Of a DNA stretch of 64,000 nucleotides, positions 54,629 to 63,870 are shown piece by piece. The position numbers and the translations under genes were made by a program. Within the stretch, counting starts at the first letter, position 1; each line of letters begins with the position of its first letter. The notes beneath the pieces were generated by a model, which saw only the letters and a program-made list of their open reading frames with translations, searched no databases and was not told the origin of the DNA. The stretch is from Thiomicrorhabdus cannonii. GTDB lineage: Bacteria > Pseudomonadota > Gammaproteobacteria > Thiomicrospirales > Thiomicrospiraceae. The DNA lies in contig NZ_JACBGH010000002.1 of the NCBI RefSeq assembly GCF_013391695.1, positions 218,202 through 282,201 on the forward strand, in the 5' to 3' direction.

Positions 54629-57310
54629 TTAGGCGATTTGCCGCACTGCTGATGCCTTGTCGGAGGAGTCGGGCAGACGGGAAGACGCGCCGCTCGCCCT
54701 CCCGGATTGCGGCAGCACCTGCACGGCGCCGGTCAGTGCACGTTCCAGTTCGTCAATGCAGGCAATCACCTCTTCACTGCGCGGTTTCATCCCTTCGATC
54801 AGCTGATTCGCCTGTTCCATATCGCCAATATCTTTCAATGCAATAATCGTTCCGATAAACGCATGCATTTCGGCATGAACCTTCTCCAGCTTTTGGTAGG
54901 CCGGTAACTGCGCGAAATGCTTGCCGGCGGAGTAGAGCCACTGCCCCAGCGCACACGCCGTCGGGTCGGTCGCAGCCTGCTTATTGAAATGCACATCCAC
55001 ATCGTTGATATAGGCGCGTACATTCACCCGCCAACGGCGATGCGCCCGCTTGGCGGAGGCAAAGTCAAACTCCTCTGCAGAAACACTGGTCTGCTGCAGT
55101 ACCGCTTCGCTGATTTTGAAATGATTGACGGTGGTAATCATCATATCCGACATCTTGCGCAGCGCCTCCGCCGTCGCCGCCGTCTCCTCCACTAGGGCGG
55201 CATTCTGCTGAACGGCACCGTCCATCGCGGTGATCGCCTGATTCACCTGCCCGATTCCATCGCTTTGTTCGGTACTGGAGTGCGAGATCTCCTCAATGAT
55301 CTGTTTGACGTGATTAACCGACGCAACAATCTCATTCAACGCCTCGCCCGAAGCCTTGACGGTTTGCGTTCCGTCGGCCACCTTGCGCGTCGTATCCTCG
55401 ATGAGTTTACGGATATCCTCTGCGGCATCGGCCGATTTCTGCGCCAGATTCCGCACTTCCGAGGCCACAACGGCAAAGCCGCGACCATGTTCTCCGGCAC
55501 GTGCCGCTTCCACCGAGGCATTCAACGCCAGCAGATTGGTTTGGAAGGCAATCGAATCGATCAACTCGATAATGTCCTGAATTTTCTGGCTCGACGCATG
55601 AATCTGCTCCATGGAGTGGATCGCATTCTGCATCACCTCAACACCCGATTCGGCCATACTGGCGGTCTTCTGGGTAATCGTCTCCGCCGCGGCGGCATTA
55701 TTGGCGCTCTGTTTCACCGCCGAGGTCATCTGAGCCATATTGCCGCTGGTCTGTTCCAGCGAAATCGCCTGATTCTGGGTGCGCGCATTCAAATCCTGAC
55801 TGCCGCGATTAATCTGCTCGGTTCCCTGCAACACGTTATGCGCGGCGATGCGCGTTTGCGCCATCATGGAACTCAAATTATCCACCGCCACGTTCAAACT
55901 CTCTTTCAACACCGCAAAACGTCCCAGATAATCGCCTTCCACGTGTTCGGTCAGATTGCCTTCCGCCAGCGCGACCGACACATTCACCGCCTCTTTAATC
56001 GGGTTTTCAATCGTCTCCAACAAGCGGTTGACCGACTCGCCCAACTGTTTGACGATTCCGCTGGTTTGCGACAGATCGATGCGTCGATCCAGCAAGCCTT
56101 CTTCGGCCGCCTTCACCGCCGTACCAATCTGTTCAATCAACTGTTTCTCGGCCGTTTTATCCTGCCACTCCACCAACGTGCTGATTTGTTCGCCGTTGCG
56201 GTTGAAGACCGGGATAATCATCAATCCCAGATGAAAACTGCCCAACGTGATCTCGGTTAATGTCGGACTCTTGATCTGTTGCAGCATCGCGCGGTTATGC
56301 TCGGGATGGCGGTGAAAGCTGTCAATATTCGCGCCCAAAAGCCTATCGGCATCAAAATCCGGAAGCGCCAACTTAAACGCCTCTTCACGCTCTTTTAAAA
56401 AATGGCGCATATGTTTGTTCATATAGACGATTTCAAGCTTGCTGTTGGCAATCATGATATTGGAACTGATCTGTTCCATGGCAATTTCCAGCTGCTTGGC
56501 CTTGTCCAGCTGAAACAACGAATCTTCATTGCGGGCGCGCATCGCAATCGAAGCGGCTTTCATCGCACTCAACAATCGTCCGGTGAGATTTTTTGGATTA
56601 AAACGCTCAAACTCAACCTCTTCGCAGTTGGCGATGCGTTGCAGTATGTGCAATCCCTGGCGATGTGCGCGCTGCTTTCTCAAGCCGTACACCAACGGCG
56701 GAATCAAACCCAACAGCGCAAAACTCAAGGGGCCGGCCATCTCCAATTGATTGACCGCCGCGTAAACCTGCACCGGCACCAGATACAACAGGAAAACCCA
56801 CAGCATCAGTTGCACCGCGGGATTCAGATGCGCGAAAACATTCAGCCGCTGCCAGTCGTAGCCGGCAACAAGGTGCCCCTGTTTAATGCGACTGACCCCG
56901 GTTCTGATCGCTTCGTAGGCCCTTTCGGCCGCATCAATCTCCTCGGCGGAAACCGCGCATCTTACCGACATATAACCGCGCAAATCGCCGTTGTTATACA
57001 CCGGCGTCACATTGGCCCTCACCCAATAGAATCCGCCATCGGCCCGACGGTTTTTGACCACTTGCGTCCAGGGATGCCCGGTCTTCAACGTTTGCCACAT
57101 ATCCTCGAACACCGCCTCGGGGACATCCGGATGGCGCACAATATTGTGCGGCTGGCCGATCAATTCACGGCGGGAAAATCCGCTGGCGATTTCAAACGCA
57201 TCATTGCAATGCGTAATCGTTCCATGCAAATCGGTTTCCGACACCAAGGTCACACCTTGCGGGACCTTATACTCATTATCCGTTACGGGCTGATTATTGC
57301 GCATAGACAT
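54629..57310 (-). CDS. PAS-containing methyl-accepting chemotaxis protein with zinc-binding CZB domain
   Basis: 893 residues. Aer-type N-terminal PAS (about 18-130; ITHCNDAFEIASGFSRRELI), two membrane helices (about 165-210), a second PAS-like stretch (about 285-395), a HAMP-like region and a full MCP domain ([40 protein letters not shown]). The tail is a CZB domain with its ligands: His in RAHRRWRV, Cys in CALGQWLYSAG and two His in KVHAEMHAF. It shares its architecture with the receptor at 35348 but keeps the zinc residues. Likely senses redox or zinc/oxidant state. Confidence 0.93.
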   Translation of the reverse strand: MSMRNNQPVTDNEYKVPQGVTLVSETDLHGTITHCNDAFEIASGFSRRELIGQPHNIVRHPDVPEAVFEDMWQTLKTGHPWTQVVKNRRADGGFYWVRANVTPVYNNGDLRGYMSVRCAVSAEEIDAAERAYEAIRTGVSRIKQGHLVAGYDWQRLNVFAHLNPAVQLMLWVFLLYLVPVQVYAAVNQLEMAGPLSFALLGLIPPLVYGLRKQRAHRQGLHILQRIANCEEVEFERFNPKNLTGRLLSAMKAASIAMRARNEDSLFQLDKAKQLEIAMEQISSNIMIANSKLEIVYMNKHMRHFLKEREEAFKLALPDFDADRLLGANIDSFHRHPEHNRAMLQQIKSPTLTEITLGSFHLGLMIIPVFNRNGEQISTLVEWQDKTAEKQLIEQIGTAVKAAEEGLLDRRIDLSQTSGIVKQLGESVNRLLETIENPIKEAVNVSVALAEGNLTEHVEGDYLGRFAVLKESLNVAVDNLSSMMAQTRIAAHNVLQGTEQINRGSQDLNARTQNQAISLEQTSGNMAQMTSAVKQSANNAAAAETITQKTASMAESGVEVMQNAIHSMEQIHASSQKIQDIIELIDSIAFQTNLLALNASVEAARAGEHGRGFAVVASEVRNLAQKSADAAEDIRKLIEDTTRKVADGTQTVKASGEALNEIVASVNHVKQIIEEISHSSTEQSDGIGQVNQAITAMDGAVQQNAALVEETAATAEALRKMSDMMITTVNHFKISEAVLQQTSVSAEEFDFASAKRAHRRWRVNVRAYINDVDVHFNKQAATDPTACALGQWLYSAGKHFAQLPAYQKLEKVHAEMHAFIGTIIALKDIGDMEQANQLIEGMKPRSEEVIACIDELERALTGAVQVLPQSGRASGASSRLPDSSDKASAVRQIA

Positions 57311-57487
57311 CCTCTTCTGAAAGCCATAATCATTTCATGGTTAAACCACTGGATATATTACACAAATGCGGCAGAAGTCTTTACCGATATGGTACAAATA
57401 CGCATCAAAATTACTTTAAGAGTCAAAGAAAAAAGTAATCACCCTAGTAATCATGTAGGTTTATTGGCCGATTTCACCCATAAAAAA

Positions 57488-57503
57488 ACCCGGCAGGCCG
57501 GGT
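57488..57503 (-). terminator. Terminator after gloA
   Basis: ACCCGG-CAGG-CCGGGT hairpin with a T run on the minus strand. The stem shares GGCCGGGT with the dispersed repeat family. Confidence 0.75.
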
Positions 57504-57534
57504 CTCTTCATGATTTTAACTTGGATGCCAGCAA

Positions 57535-57930
57535 TCAACTGCGCACATGGTCTGCGCCAATGAACTCGATCTGATAGCCATCCGGATCTTCCGCAAAGGC
57601 GATAATGGTGGTGCCGGCGTTCATCGGTCCGGCTTCGCGAATAATCTTGCCGCCAGCCTGCTTGATCGCTTCCGCAGCCGCATAGACATCCGGCACTTCA
57701 ATGGCGATATGACCATACGCCGTACCCAGTTCATACTTGTCCACTCCCCAGTTATAAGTCAGTTCCAATACGGTATTCTCTTCCTCGTTACCGTAACCCA
57801 AAAACGCCAGGGTAAACTCCCCCTGCGGATAATCCTTCTGGCGCAGCAGTTTCATGCCCAACACCTCGGTGTAGAACTTGATGGATCTGTCCAAATCACC
57901 CACCCGCAACATTGTGTGCAACAATCTCAT
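57535..57930 (-). CDS. gloA: Lactoylglutathione lyase (glyoxalase I)
   Basis: Converts the methylglyoxal-glutathione hemithioacetal to S-lactoylglutathione. 131 residues in two beta-alpha-beta-beta-beta repeats. Metal ligands are visible: His5 in LLHTMLRV, Glu in [11 protein letters not shown], His in AYGHIAIEV and Glu in [27 protein letters not shown] is the characteristic opening. The short length suggests the Ni(II)-dependent bacterial type. Confidence 0.95.
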   Translation of the reverse strand: MRLLHTMLRVGDLDRSIKFYTEVLGMKLLRQKDYPQGEFTLAFLGYGNEEENTVLELTYNWGVDKYELGTAYGHIAIEVPDVYAAAEAIKQAGGKIIREAGPMNAGTTIIAFAEDPDGYQIEFIGADHVRS

Positions 57931-58066
57931 AACCTGCTCCTTTTACATCCAGACGTTTTAAAACCCAAATTGTACCGAAAAAACACTTACGCGTGTTAAG
58001 ATGGCGAAACGCGCGGTTCAAAGTCTTTTTTATTGTCTTTTTTATGGGGTTTATGGCCGAATCATC

Positions 58067-60088
58067 ATGACCTTACAGAATGCCACACACCGTTTTATCG
58101 GCGTTATGCTGCTTTGGACGGGCTTGATTCTCGCTTCCCTGGGCTACAACTTTTACAGCCTCTGGCAAGCCACCCTGAAAACGGCAGAGTCCGCAGCACT
58201 GGCCGCCCTCAACAAAGACCTCAGTTACCGCAACTGGGCCACCTCGCACGGTGGCGTCTATGTGCCGCCAACCGAACGCACGCCGCCCAATCCCTACCTG
58301 AATGTGCCCGGCAAAAATGTCATGACCACCGACGGTCAAGCGCTCACCCTCATGAATCCAGCCTATATGCTCCGCGAAATGCAACTCTATTTCGCCGACC
58401 AATACGGCACCAAAACCGTCATTACCAGCCTCAACCCCATCAATCCCAACAACGTTCCCGACGAATGGGAAACCGCCGCACTCAATTCTTTTGAAATCAA
58501 ACCTGAACGCGTCCAGTCGCTCGGCGAAATCGATGGCGAAACGCACCTGCGCATGATGGTGCCGTTTATCGTGGAGGCGCCCTGCCTCAAATGCCACGCC
58601 CAGCAGGGCTACAAGGTCGGCGATGTGCGCGGTGGCATTGCCGCCTACCTACCCATGAAACCGTTGCTGCAACATCAAACCACGCGCCGCATCGAACTCT
58701 CCATCAGCCACGCCGTGGTATGGCTCATCGGCCTGTTCGGTTTCAGCCTAGCCTGGCGTCATCAACTGAAACTCGACCAGGCCAATGCCAACATCCAGCA
58801 TCTGGCCCATTACGACAATCTCACCCAACTCCCCAATCGCCATCTGATCGAACAGACGCTGGCCCAACACACTCAAACGCATCCGGGGGGCCGCTTAGGC
58901 TTGATTTTGCTCGACATCGACAATTTCAAACTGCTCAACGATACCCTCGGCCACAAGTTCGGCGACAAACTGCTACAGGCCGTTTCCGGACGACTCAACG
59001 AGTTTTGCGCTAACACCTGTTTTGCCGGACGCCTGAGCGGCGACGAATTCGTCGTCATGCTGCCTAAACTCAAGCGTTCCGTGCAAGCTGCCCGCCTGCA
59101 GCTCGAAGAAACCATCCGTCTGCTGCTCGACGACCTTGACCGTCCCTACCTGGTCGAACAGCGCGACTACCAGATTACCGTGAGTCTCGGCGGTGCCCTC
59201 GCGCTCGACGAAAAAAGTTCGCACGAGGAACTGCTCAAATTCGCCGAAGTCGCCATGTATCAGGCCAAACTCAGCGGCCGCAACACCTACAAGCTGTTTG
59301 AGGAAAGCATGCTCGCGCAGATCACCGCGCGCAGCGAACTCGAAAAAGACCTGCGCACCGCCGTGCTAGAAAACAACTTCGAACTCTATTACCAACCGCA
59401 GGTGGATGAACACGGACAAACCACGGGCGCCGAGGCGCTGCTGCGCTGGCACCATCCGCAACGCGGCCTGCTCGCGCCCAATGTGTTTATGTCTATGGCA
59501 GAAGAGTGCGGCCTGATTCTGCCTATCGGCCAATGGGTCATGCAATCGGCCTGCCAAACCCTCTACCACTGGCAGCAGCATCCCGCTTTACAGCATCTGA
59601 CGCTGGCGGTCAATGTCAGCGCCCACCAGTTCTACCAGGCCGACTTTGTCGAACAAGTCACCCGGGCACTGCAAAGCAGCGGCGCACCGGCCAACAAACT
59701 CAAACTTGAACTGACCGAGTCGCTGTTTGTGGCCGACATTCAGCAGGTGATGCAGAAAATGCGCGAACTCAAAACCCTCGGCATCGCCATCTCGCTCGAC
59801 GATTTCGGCACCGGTTACTCCTCGCTGAGCTATCTCAAGCGTCTGCCGCTCGACCAGCTGAAAATCGACCAGAGTTTTGTCCGCGACATTCTCGAAGACC
59901 CCAACGACGCCGCCATCGCCAGAATGGTCATTACCCTGGCGCAAGAACTGCAGCTCAACGTCATTGCCGAAGGGGTCGAAACCCAGGAACAGCAAAAAGC
60001 CCTTGCCACCCTCGGCTGCCTGCATTACCAGGGCTACCTCTTCGGGCGTCCGCAACCACTGGCGGAGTTCGAACAAACCCTGCCCTAA
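58067..60088 (+). CDS. Heme-motif (DUF3365/Tll0287-like) sensor with GGDEF and EAL domains
   Basis: About 673 residues from the ATG at 58067 (an in-frame ATG at 58001 would add 22; neither has a strong Shine-Dalgarno). One N-terminal helix, a periplasmic sensor region (about 30-215) containing CLKCH, a c-type heme attachment motif, a second helix, then GGDEF (RLSGDEFVVML, an SGDEF variant usually still active) and EAL with EALLRW, DDFGTGYSSLSYLKRL and EGVETQEQ. It should control c-di-GMP according to a heme-borne redox or gas signal; net direction is unknown. Confidence 0.9.
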   Translation: MTLQNATHRFIGVMLLWTGLILASLGYNFYSLWQATLKTAESAALAALNKDLSYRNWATSHGGVYVPPTERTPPNPYLNVPGKNVMTTDGQALTLMNPAYMLREMQLYFADQYGTKTVITSLNPINPNNVPDEWETAALNSFEIKPERVQSLGEIDGETHLRMMVPFIVEAPCLKCHAQQGYKVGDVRGGIAAYLPMKPLLQHQTTRRIELSISHAVVWLIGLFGFSLAWRHQLKLDQANANIQHLAHYDNLTQLPNRHLIEQTLAQHTQTHPGGRLGLILLDIDNFKLLNDTLGHKFGDKLLQAVSGRLNEFCANTCFAGRLSGDEFVVMLPKLKRSVQAARLQLEETIRLLLDDLDRPYLVEQRDYQITVSLGGALALDEKSSHEELLKFAEVAMYQAKLSGRNTYKLFEESMLAQITARSELEKDLRTAVLENNFELYYQPQVDEHGQTTGAEALLRWHHPQRGLLAPNVFMSMAEECGLILPIGQWVMQSACQTLYHWQQHPALQHLTLAVNVSAHQFYQADFVEQVTRALQSSGAPANKLKLELTESLFVADIQQVMQKMRELKTLGIAISLDDFGTGYSSLSYLKRLPLDQLKIDQSFVRDILEDPNDAAIARMVITLAQELQLNVIAEGVETQEQQKALATLGCLHYQGYLFGRPQPLAEFEQTLP

Positions 60089-60120
60089 ACAACTGGGCAC
60101 CTCAATTAACCCCAGCTGTC

Positions 60121-60159
60121 GAGCACCCGGCCTGTTCAAAAGCAACAGGCCGGGTGCTC
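60121..60159. repeat. Palindromic pair of REP-like words
   Basis: GAGCACCCGGCCTGTT (60121-60136) and AACAGGCCGGGTGCTC (60144-60159): 16 bp perfect arms with a 7-nt loop, between the convergent GGDEF/EAL and MFS genes. No T run, but it may still act in termination or mRNA protection. Confidence 0.9.
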
Positions 60160-60183
60160 AGTTGATTAGGACAGGGCTTTAAA

Positions 60184-61374
60184 TCACCGCACGCCGCGCC
60201 ATGCAAACCATCCGGCCATCAAGACTGCCAGGGCGCACAAGCCATACGCCAAGCCGGCCTGTCCGCTTTGCCAGGCATAGCCTGCCATCAACATCCCCAG
60301 GGCCCCGCCCAGACCATGACTGCTGGCTGCAAAAATCGCCTGCCCTTTGCCGTGGTGACGCCCCTGAAAATAGTGGTCAATCAAATGGATCGCCGCCGCG
60401 TGGAACAAACCAAAACTCGCCGCATGCAGGAGCTGGGCCAAGATCATTAACGGCCAATACTCCGCCAGCGTCGCATTCATGCTCCAGCGGATAAAGGTCA
60501 GCAACAGACTCAGCAAAATCAGGAACCGCACGCTGTAGCGCTGAAACAGGCGCGCCATGTACAGAAACACCCCGATTTCGGCAATCACCCCCAACGCCCA
60601 CAGCCAGGCAATGGCGGTTTTGTCATACCCCAGATCGGTCAGCTGAATCGTAAAAAACGCATAGTAAGTGCCGTGCGACAACTGCACCAAAAAACTCACC
60701 AATAGCAGATGCCACACCGCCGGCTGCCGCAGAATATCGACAAAACCTGCGCTGTTGTCCATCACCACCGGACGCTGATAGTCGCGCACCAGAAAGGTGG
60801 TCAGCCACACCACGCCGAGCAAGGCAAACAGATCCCACGGCAAGACGCCGATGCCCCAGTGCTCCACCTGCCAGCCGATCGCCAGCACGGCGGCAATAAA
60901 GCCCACCGACCCCCACAGGCGGATCTCGCCATAGCGGTGTTTTTCGTGCCCCAAACAACCAAAGGTATAAGACTCGAACTGCGGCAAAGAGGCGTGCCAG
61001 AAAAAACTGAAAAACAGGATGGTCAGCAGCAGCGGCCAATAGGTGTCAAACAGCAACAAACCGGCACCGATCAGCACTGTCAGCCCGGTGGCCAGCCGCA
61101 CCCATTTTATCGAATAACCGGAACGGTCCGCCAGCCAGCCCCACAGATTGGGTGCAATCACCTTGGTGGCGAGCAACACGCCCAATAACTGGCCGATTTC
61201 CACGGCGGAAAACGACAGTGATTGAAAATACAAACCTAGGTAAGGCAAAAGCGCACCGAGCACGCTGAAATAGAAGAAATAATGCAAAGACAGCCGTGAA
61301 TAGGCTGTCTTATAGGAACAGGGGCGTTCGCCCCGATGGTCTGACGTGTCCGCTAAGGGCTTATTTTCCGGCAT
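60184..61374 (-). CDS. MFS transporter of the LacY/HcaT-like group
   Basis: About 396 residues with twelve transmembrane helices. [20 protein letters not shown] near the start and [10 protein letters not shown] (the loop 2-3 MFS motif) fit the MFS_1-like group that includes the putative phenylpropionate transporter HcaT. Substrate unknown. I start at the ATG 61374 ([10 protein letters not shown]), which overlaps the aroC stop by 14 nt; the open frame extends to 61470 but inside aroC. The overlap suggests coupling with aroC. Confidence 0.85.
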   Translation of the reverse strand: MPENKPLADTSDHRGERPCSYKTAYSRLSLHYFFYFSVLGALLPYLGLYFQSLSFSAVEIGQLLGVLLATKVIAPNLWGWLADRSGYSIKWVRLATGLTVLIGAGLLLFDTYWPLLLTILFFSFFWHASLPQFESYTFGCLGHEKHRYGEIRLWGSVGFIAAVLAIGWQVEHWGIGVLPWDLFALLGVVWLTTFLVRDYQRPVVMDNSAGFVDILRQPAVWHLLLVSFLVQLSHGTYYAFFTIQLTDLGYDKTAIAWLWALGVIAEIGVFLYMARLFQRYSVRFLILLSLLLTFIRWSMNATLAEYWPLMILAQLLHAASFGLFHAAAIHLIDHYFQGRHHGKGQAIFAASSHGLGGALGMLMAGYAWQSGQAGLAYGLCALAVLMAGWFAWRGVR

Positions 61375-62461
61375 GGGCCAGATCGATGATCGGCGGCACC
61401 ACGTCGCCGTTCTGCGCGCGGTTGCGCATAAAGTGATCCAGCAGCACAATCGCCATTTGCGCTTCGGCAATCGGCGTGGCGCGGATGCCTACGCATGGGT
61501 CGTGGCGGCCTTTGGTGACCATCTCGATCGCCTCGCCCTGCGTATTGATGGAGCGACCCGGCGTCATAATGCTGGAAGTCGGTTTCAGCGCGATATGCGC
61601 GACTATGTCCTGACCGGTGGAAATCCCGCCCAGAATCCCGCCCGAATGGTTCGACACAAAGCCTTGCGGAGTCATCTCGTCACGATGCTCCGTGCCGCGT
61701 TGTCCGGCAACCGCAAAACCGTCGCCGATCTCCACGCCTTTCACGGCATTGATGCTCATCAAGGCGTGCGCCAAATCCGCATCCAAACGGTCGAAAATCG
61801 GCTCGCCCAACCCCACCGGCACGTTTTTGGCCACAATCGTGATCTTCGCGCCCACCGAATCTTTCTGTTTCAGCAGGTTGTCCATATAAACGCGAATCTC
61901 TTCGCGCTTTTCCACGGTCGGGCAGAAATACTCGTTGTCGTTGTCAAACGGCCAGCTCACGTTCTCGACCTTGATCGGCCCCAACTGCGACAGATAGCCT
62001 TTGATCTCCACACCCAAACGTTCTTTCAGGTACTTCTTGGCAATCGCCCCGGCGGCCACGCGCATCGCCGTTTCGCGCGCCGAAGAACGCCCGCCGCCGC
62101 GGTAATCGCGCAAGCCGTACTTCTGCGTATAAGTATAGTCGGCATGCGAGGGACGGAAGGTTTCCGCCACCTTGGAATAGTCCTGCGAACGCTGGTCGGT
62201 GTTGTGGATAATCATGCCGATCGGCGTACCGGTGGTCTTGCCCTCGAACACCCCCGACAAAATCTGCACCACATCGTCCTCGCGGCGCGCCGTAGCGTGT
62301 TTGGAGGTACCCGGCTTTCTGCGATCCAGTTCAATCTGAATATCGGCCTCGCTCAACGCCAATCCCGGCGGGCAGCCGTCCACAATGCAACCCAACGCAA
62401 TCCCGTGGCTTTCACCGAAGGTGGTGACGCGAAAATTTTGTCCTAACGTATTACCCGACAT
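61361..62461 (-). CDS. aroC: Chorismate synthase
   Basis: Last step of the shikimate pathway: FMN-dependent conversion of EPSP to chorismate. Signatures: [20 protein letters not shown], the family block [20 protein letters not shown] and the C-terminal [20 protein letters not shown]. 366 residues from the ATG at 62461, which matches the family; the frame upstream is not used. Divergent from the thioesterase gene with about 70 nt between starts. Confidence 0.97.
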   Translation of the reverse strand: MSGNTLGQNFRVTTFGESHGIALGCIVDGCPPGLALSEADIQIELDRRKPGTSKHATARREDDVVQILSGVFEGKTTGTPIGMIIHNTDQRSQDYSKVAETFRPSHADYTYTQKYGLRDYRGGGRSSARETAMRVAAGAIAKKYLKERLGVEIKGYLSQLGPIKVENVSWPFDNDNEYFCPTVEKREEIRVYMDNLLKQKDSVGAKITIVAKNVPVGLGEPIFDRLDADLAHALMSINAVKGVEIGDGFAVAGQRGTEHRDEMTPQGFVSNHSGGILGGISTGQDIVAHIALKPTSSIMTPGRSINTQGEAIEMVTKGRHDPCVGIRATPIAEAQMAIVLLDHFMRNRAQNGDVVPPIIDLAHAGK

Positions 62462-62534
62462 AAGCTGTCTCTCTAAACTCTTGGCTAAATTCTTTATAAT
62501 GCGGAGTATTCTACCTAAAAAGCCTGTAAAAGTA

Positions 62535-62990
62535 ATGCGAACCAACGATTCAGCCGCGCTTGAGTGGCAACATCCTGCCCCGTTTATTCAGCCGCACACC
62601 GTCAGCCAGGACGAACTCGACTTCCTCGGCCACGTCAACAACAAAAGCTATCTAGCGTGGATGGAACAGGTCGCTTGGGCGCATGCCAAAGCGGTCGGCA
62701 TCAACCATGATCTACAGAAACAGCTCAACCGCATCATGGCCGTCTATGAAAACTGCATGCACTACCACGCCAGCTGCTACGAAGGTGATGAACTTCTGAT
62801 CGCCACCTGGGTCGGCGAACGCCTTGGCTGCTGCCTACGCAAACGTCATTTCCAGATTATCCGTCCGCGCGACGCCAAAACCGTCTTTAGCGCCGAAGCC
62901 ACCTATGTCTGCATCGACCTGGTCAAACACAAACCCCGCCCGATTCCTAATGCCTTTATAGAGCCGTACCGCCAGCAAAGCGACGAATAA
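62535..62990 (+). CDS. Hotdog-fold acyl-CoA thioesterase (YbgC/4HBT type)
   Basis: 151 residues. The hotdog signature [20 protein letters not shown] (Asp before GHVNN) marks the 4-hydroxybenzoyl-CoA thioesterase group; [20 protein letters not shown] follows on the central helix and strand. The start at 62535 ([11 protein letters not shown]) is chosen because the upstream part of the frame overlaps the aroC start region. Substrate not predictable. Confidence 0.88.
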   Translation: MRTNDSAALEWQHPAPFIQPHTVSQDELDFLGHVNNKSYLAWMEQVAWAHAKAVGINHDLQKQLNRIMAVYENCMHYHASCYEGDELLIATWVGERLGCCLRKRHFQIIRPRDAKTVFSAEATYVCIDLVKHKPRPIPNAFIEPYRQQSDE

Positions 62991-63014
62991 AAGCGTTTTC
63001 AAAAAGGGCTTTTG

Positions 63015-63033
63015 CAAACTCAACGGGCCGGGT
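63015..63033. repeat. Dispersed REP-like word (variant)
   Basis: CAAACTCAACGGGCCGGGT differs at two bases from the family word AAAACTCAACAGGCCGGGT. Located between the thioesterase and VIT1-like genes. Confidence 0.75.
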
Positions 63034-63066
63034 AAGATGGGACAAACCGCTTACAAGGAGATTGGC

Positions 63067-63786
63067 ATGGCGCACTTTACCGAAGAGATGCTGGAAAAAC
63101 ATCTGGTCGAAGAACACTTCAGCCACCGCATGGGCTGGCTCAGAGCGGCGGTGCTCGGCGCCAACGACGGCATTATCTCGGTGGTGAGTCTATTGGTGGG
63201 CGTCATCGCCTCGGGTGCCGACAAGGATTCGATATTGCTGGTCGGCGTCGCCGCACTCGTCGCCGGCGCTCTGTCCATGGCGGCCGGCGAATATGTTTCC
63301 GTCAGCTCGCAATCCGACACCGAAAAAGCCGATCTGGAGAAAGAACGCATTGCGCTTGAAGAGGATTGGGACACAGAACTGGCCGAGCTGGCACTCATCT
63401 ACCGCCAGCGCGGTGTCAGTGAAGCCACGGCACATCAGGTCGCGCTGGAATTGATGGAGCATGACGCCTTGGGCGCACATGCCAAAGACGAACTGGGTTT
63501 GCATGAAGTACACAGCGCCCGCCCGCTGCAAGCGGCTTTTGCTTCCGCCGCCTCCTTTGTTTCCGGTGCCGCGGTGCCGGTACTGCTGGTCGCCCTGCTC
63601 CCGATGGAAAACATGGGATATATTGTGGCCGGCGCTTCATTACTGCTATTGGCGTTTCTGGGCGCACTGGCCGCCAAAACCGGCGGCGCCAACATGCTGA
63701 CCGGTGCGGTGCGCATGTTTATCTGGGGTGCCATCGCCATGGCCGTGACCACTTATGTGGGCTTGGTTTTTGGTGCTGCTGGCTGA
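63067..63786 (+). CDS. VIT1/CCC1-family iron/manganese transporter
   Basis: 239 residues. RAAVLGANDGIISVVSLLVG near the N-terminus and ALSMAAGEYVSVSSQSDTEKA are the hallmark metal-binding helices of vacuolar iron transporter relatives; a cytoplasmic Glu-rich helical segment (about 85-145) follows, then three more helices. Bacterial members export Fe(II) or Mn(II). Start at 63067 has AAGGAG 7 nt upstream. Confidence 0.93.
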   Translation: MAHFTEEMLEKHLVEEHFSHRMGWLRAAVLGANDGIISVVSLLVGVIASGADKDSILLVGVAALVAGALSMAAGEYVSVSSQSDTEKADLEKERIALEEDWDTELAELALIYRQRGVSEATAHQVALELMEHDALGAHAKDELGLHEVHSARPLQAAFASAASFVSGAAVPVLLVALLPMENMGYIVAGASLLLLAFLGALAAKTGGANMLTGAVRMFIWGAIAMAVTTYVGLVFGAAG

Positions 63787-63833
63787 TTACCCACCCTCCG
63801 CAAATGTCACAAAAAAACCGGCAATTTGAAGTG

Positions 63834-63865
63834 ACCCCCAAATGTTGGACACCAACTTTGGGGGT
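63834..63865 (+). terminator. Hairpin at the IS end, before the transposase start
   Basis: ACCCCCAAA-T-GTTGG-ACA-CCAAC-TTTGGGGGT followed by TTTTT. It can stop transcription entering the element from the VIT1-like gene, a common protection of insertion sequences against readthrough expression. Confidence 0.7.
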
Positions 63866-63870
63866 TTTTC

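Noticed and set aside
55265..56260. Long open plus-strand frame opposite the CZB-containing chemoreceptor
   Set aside because: Antisense shadow of a confidently identified MCP gene.
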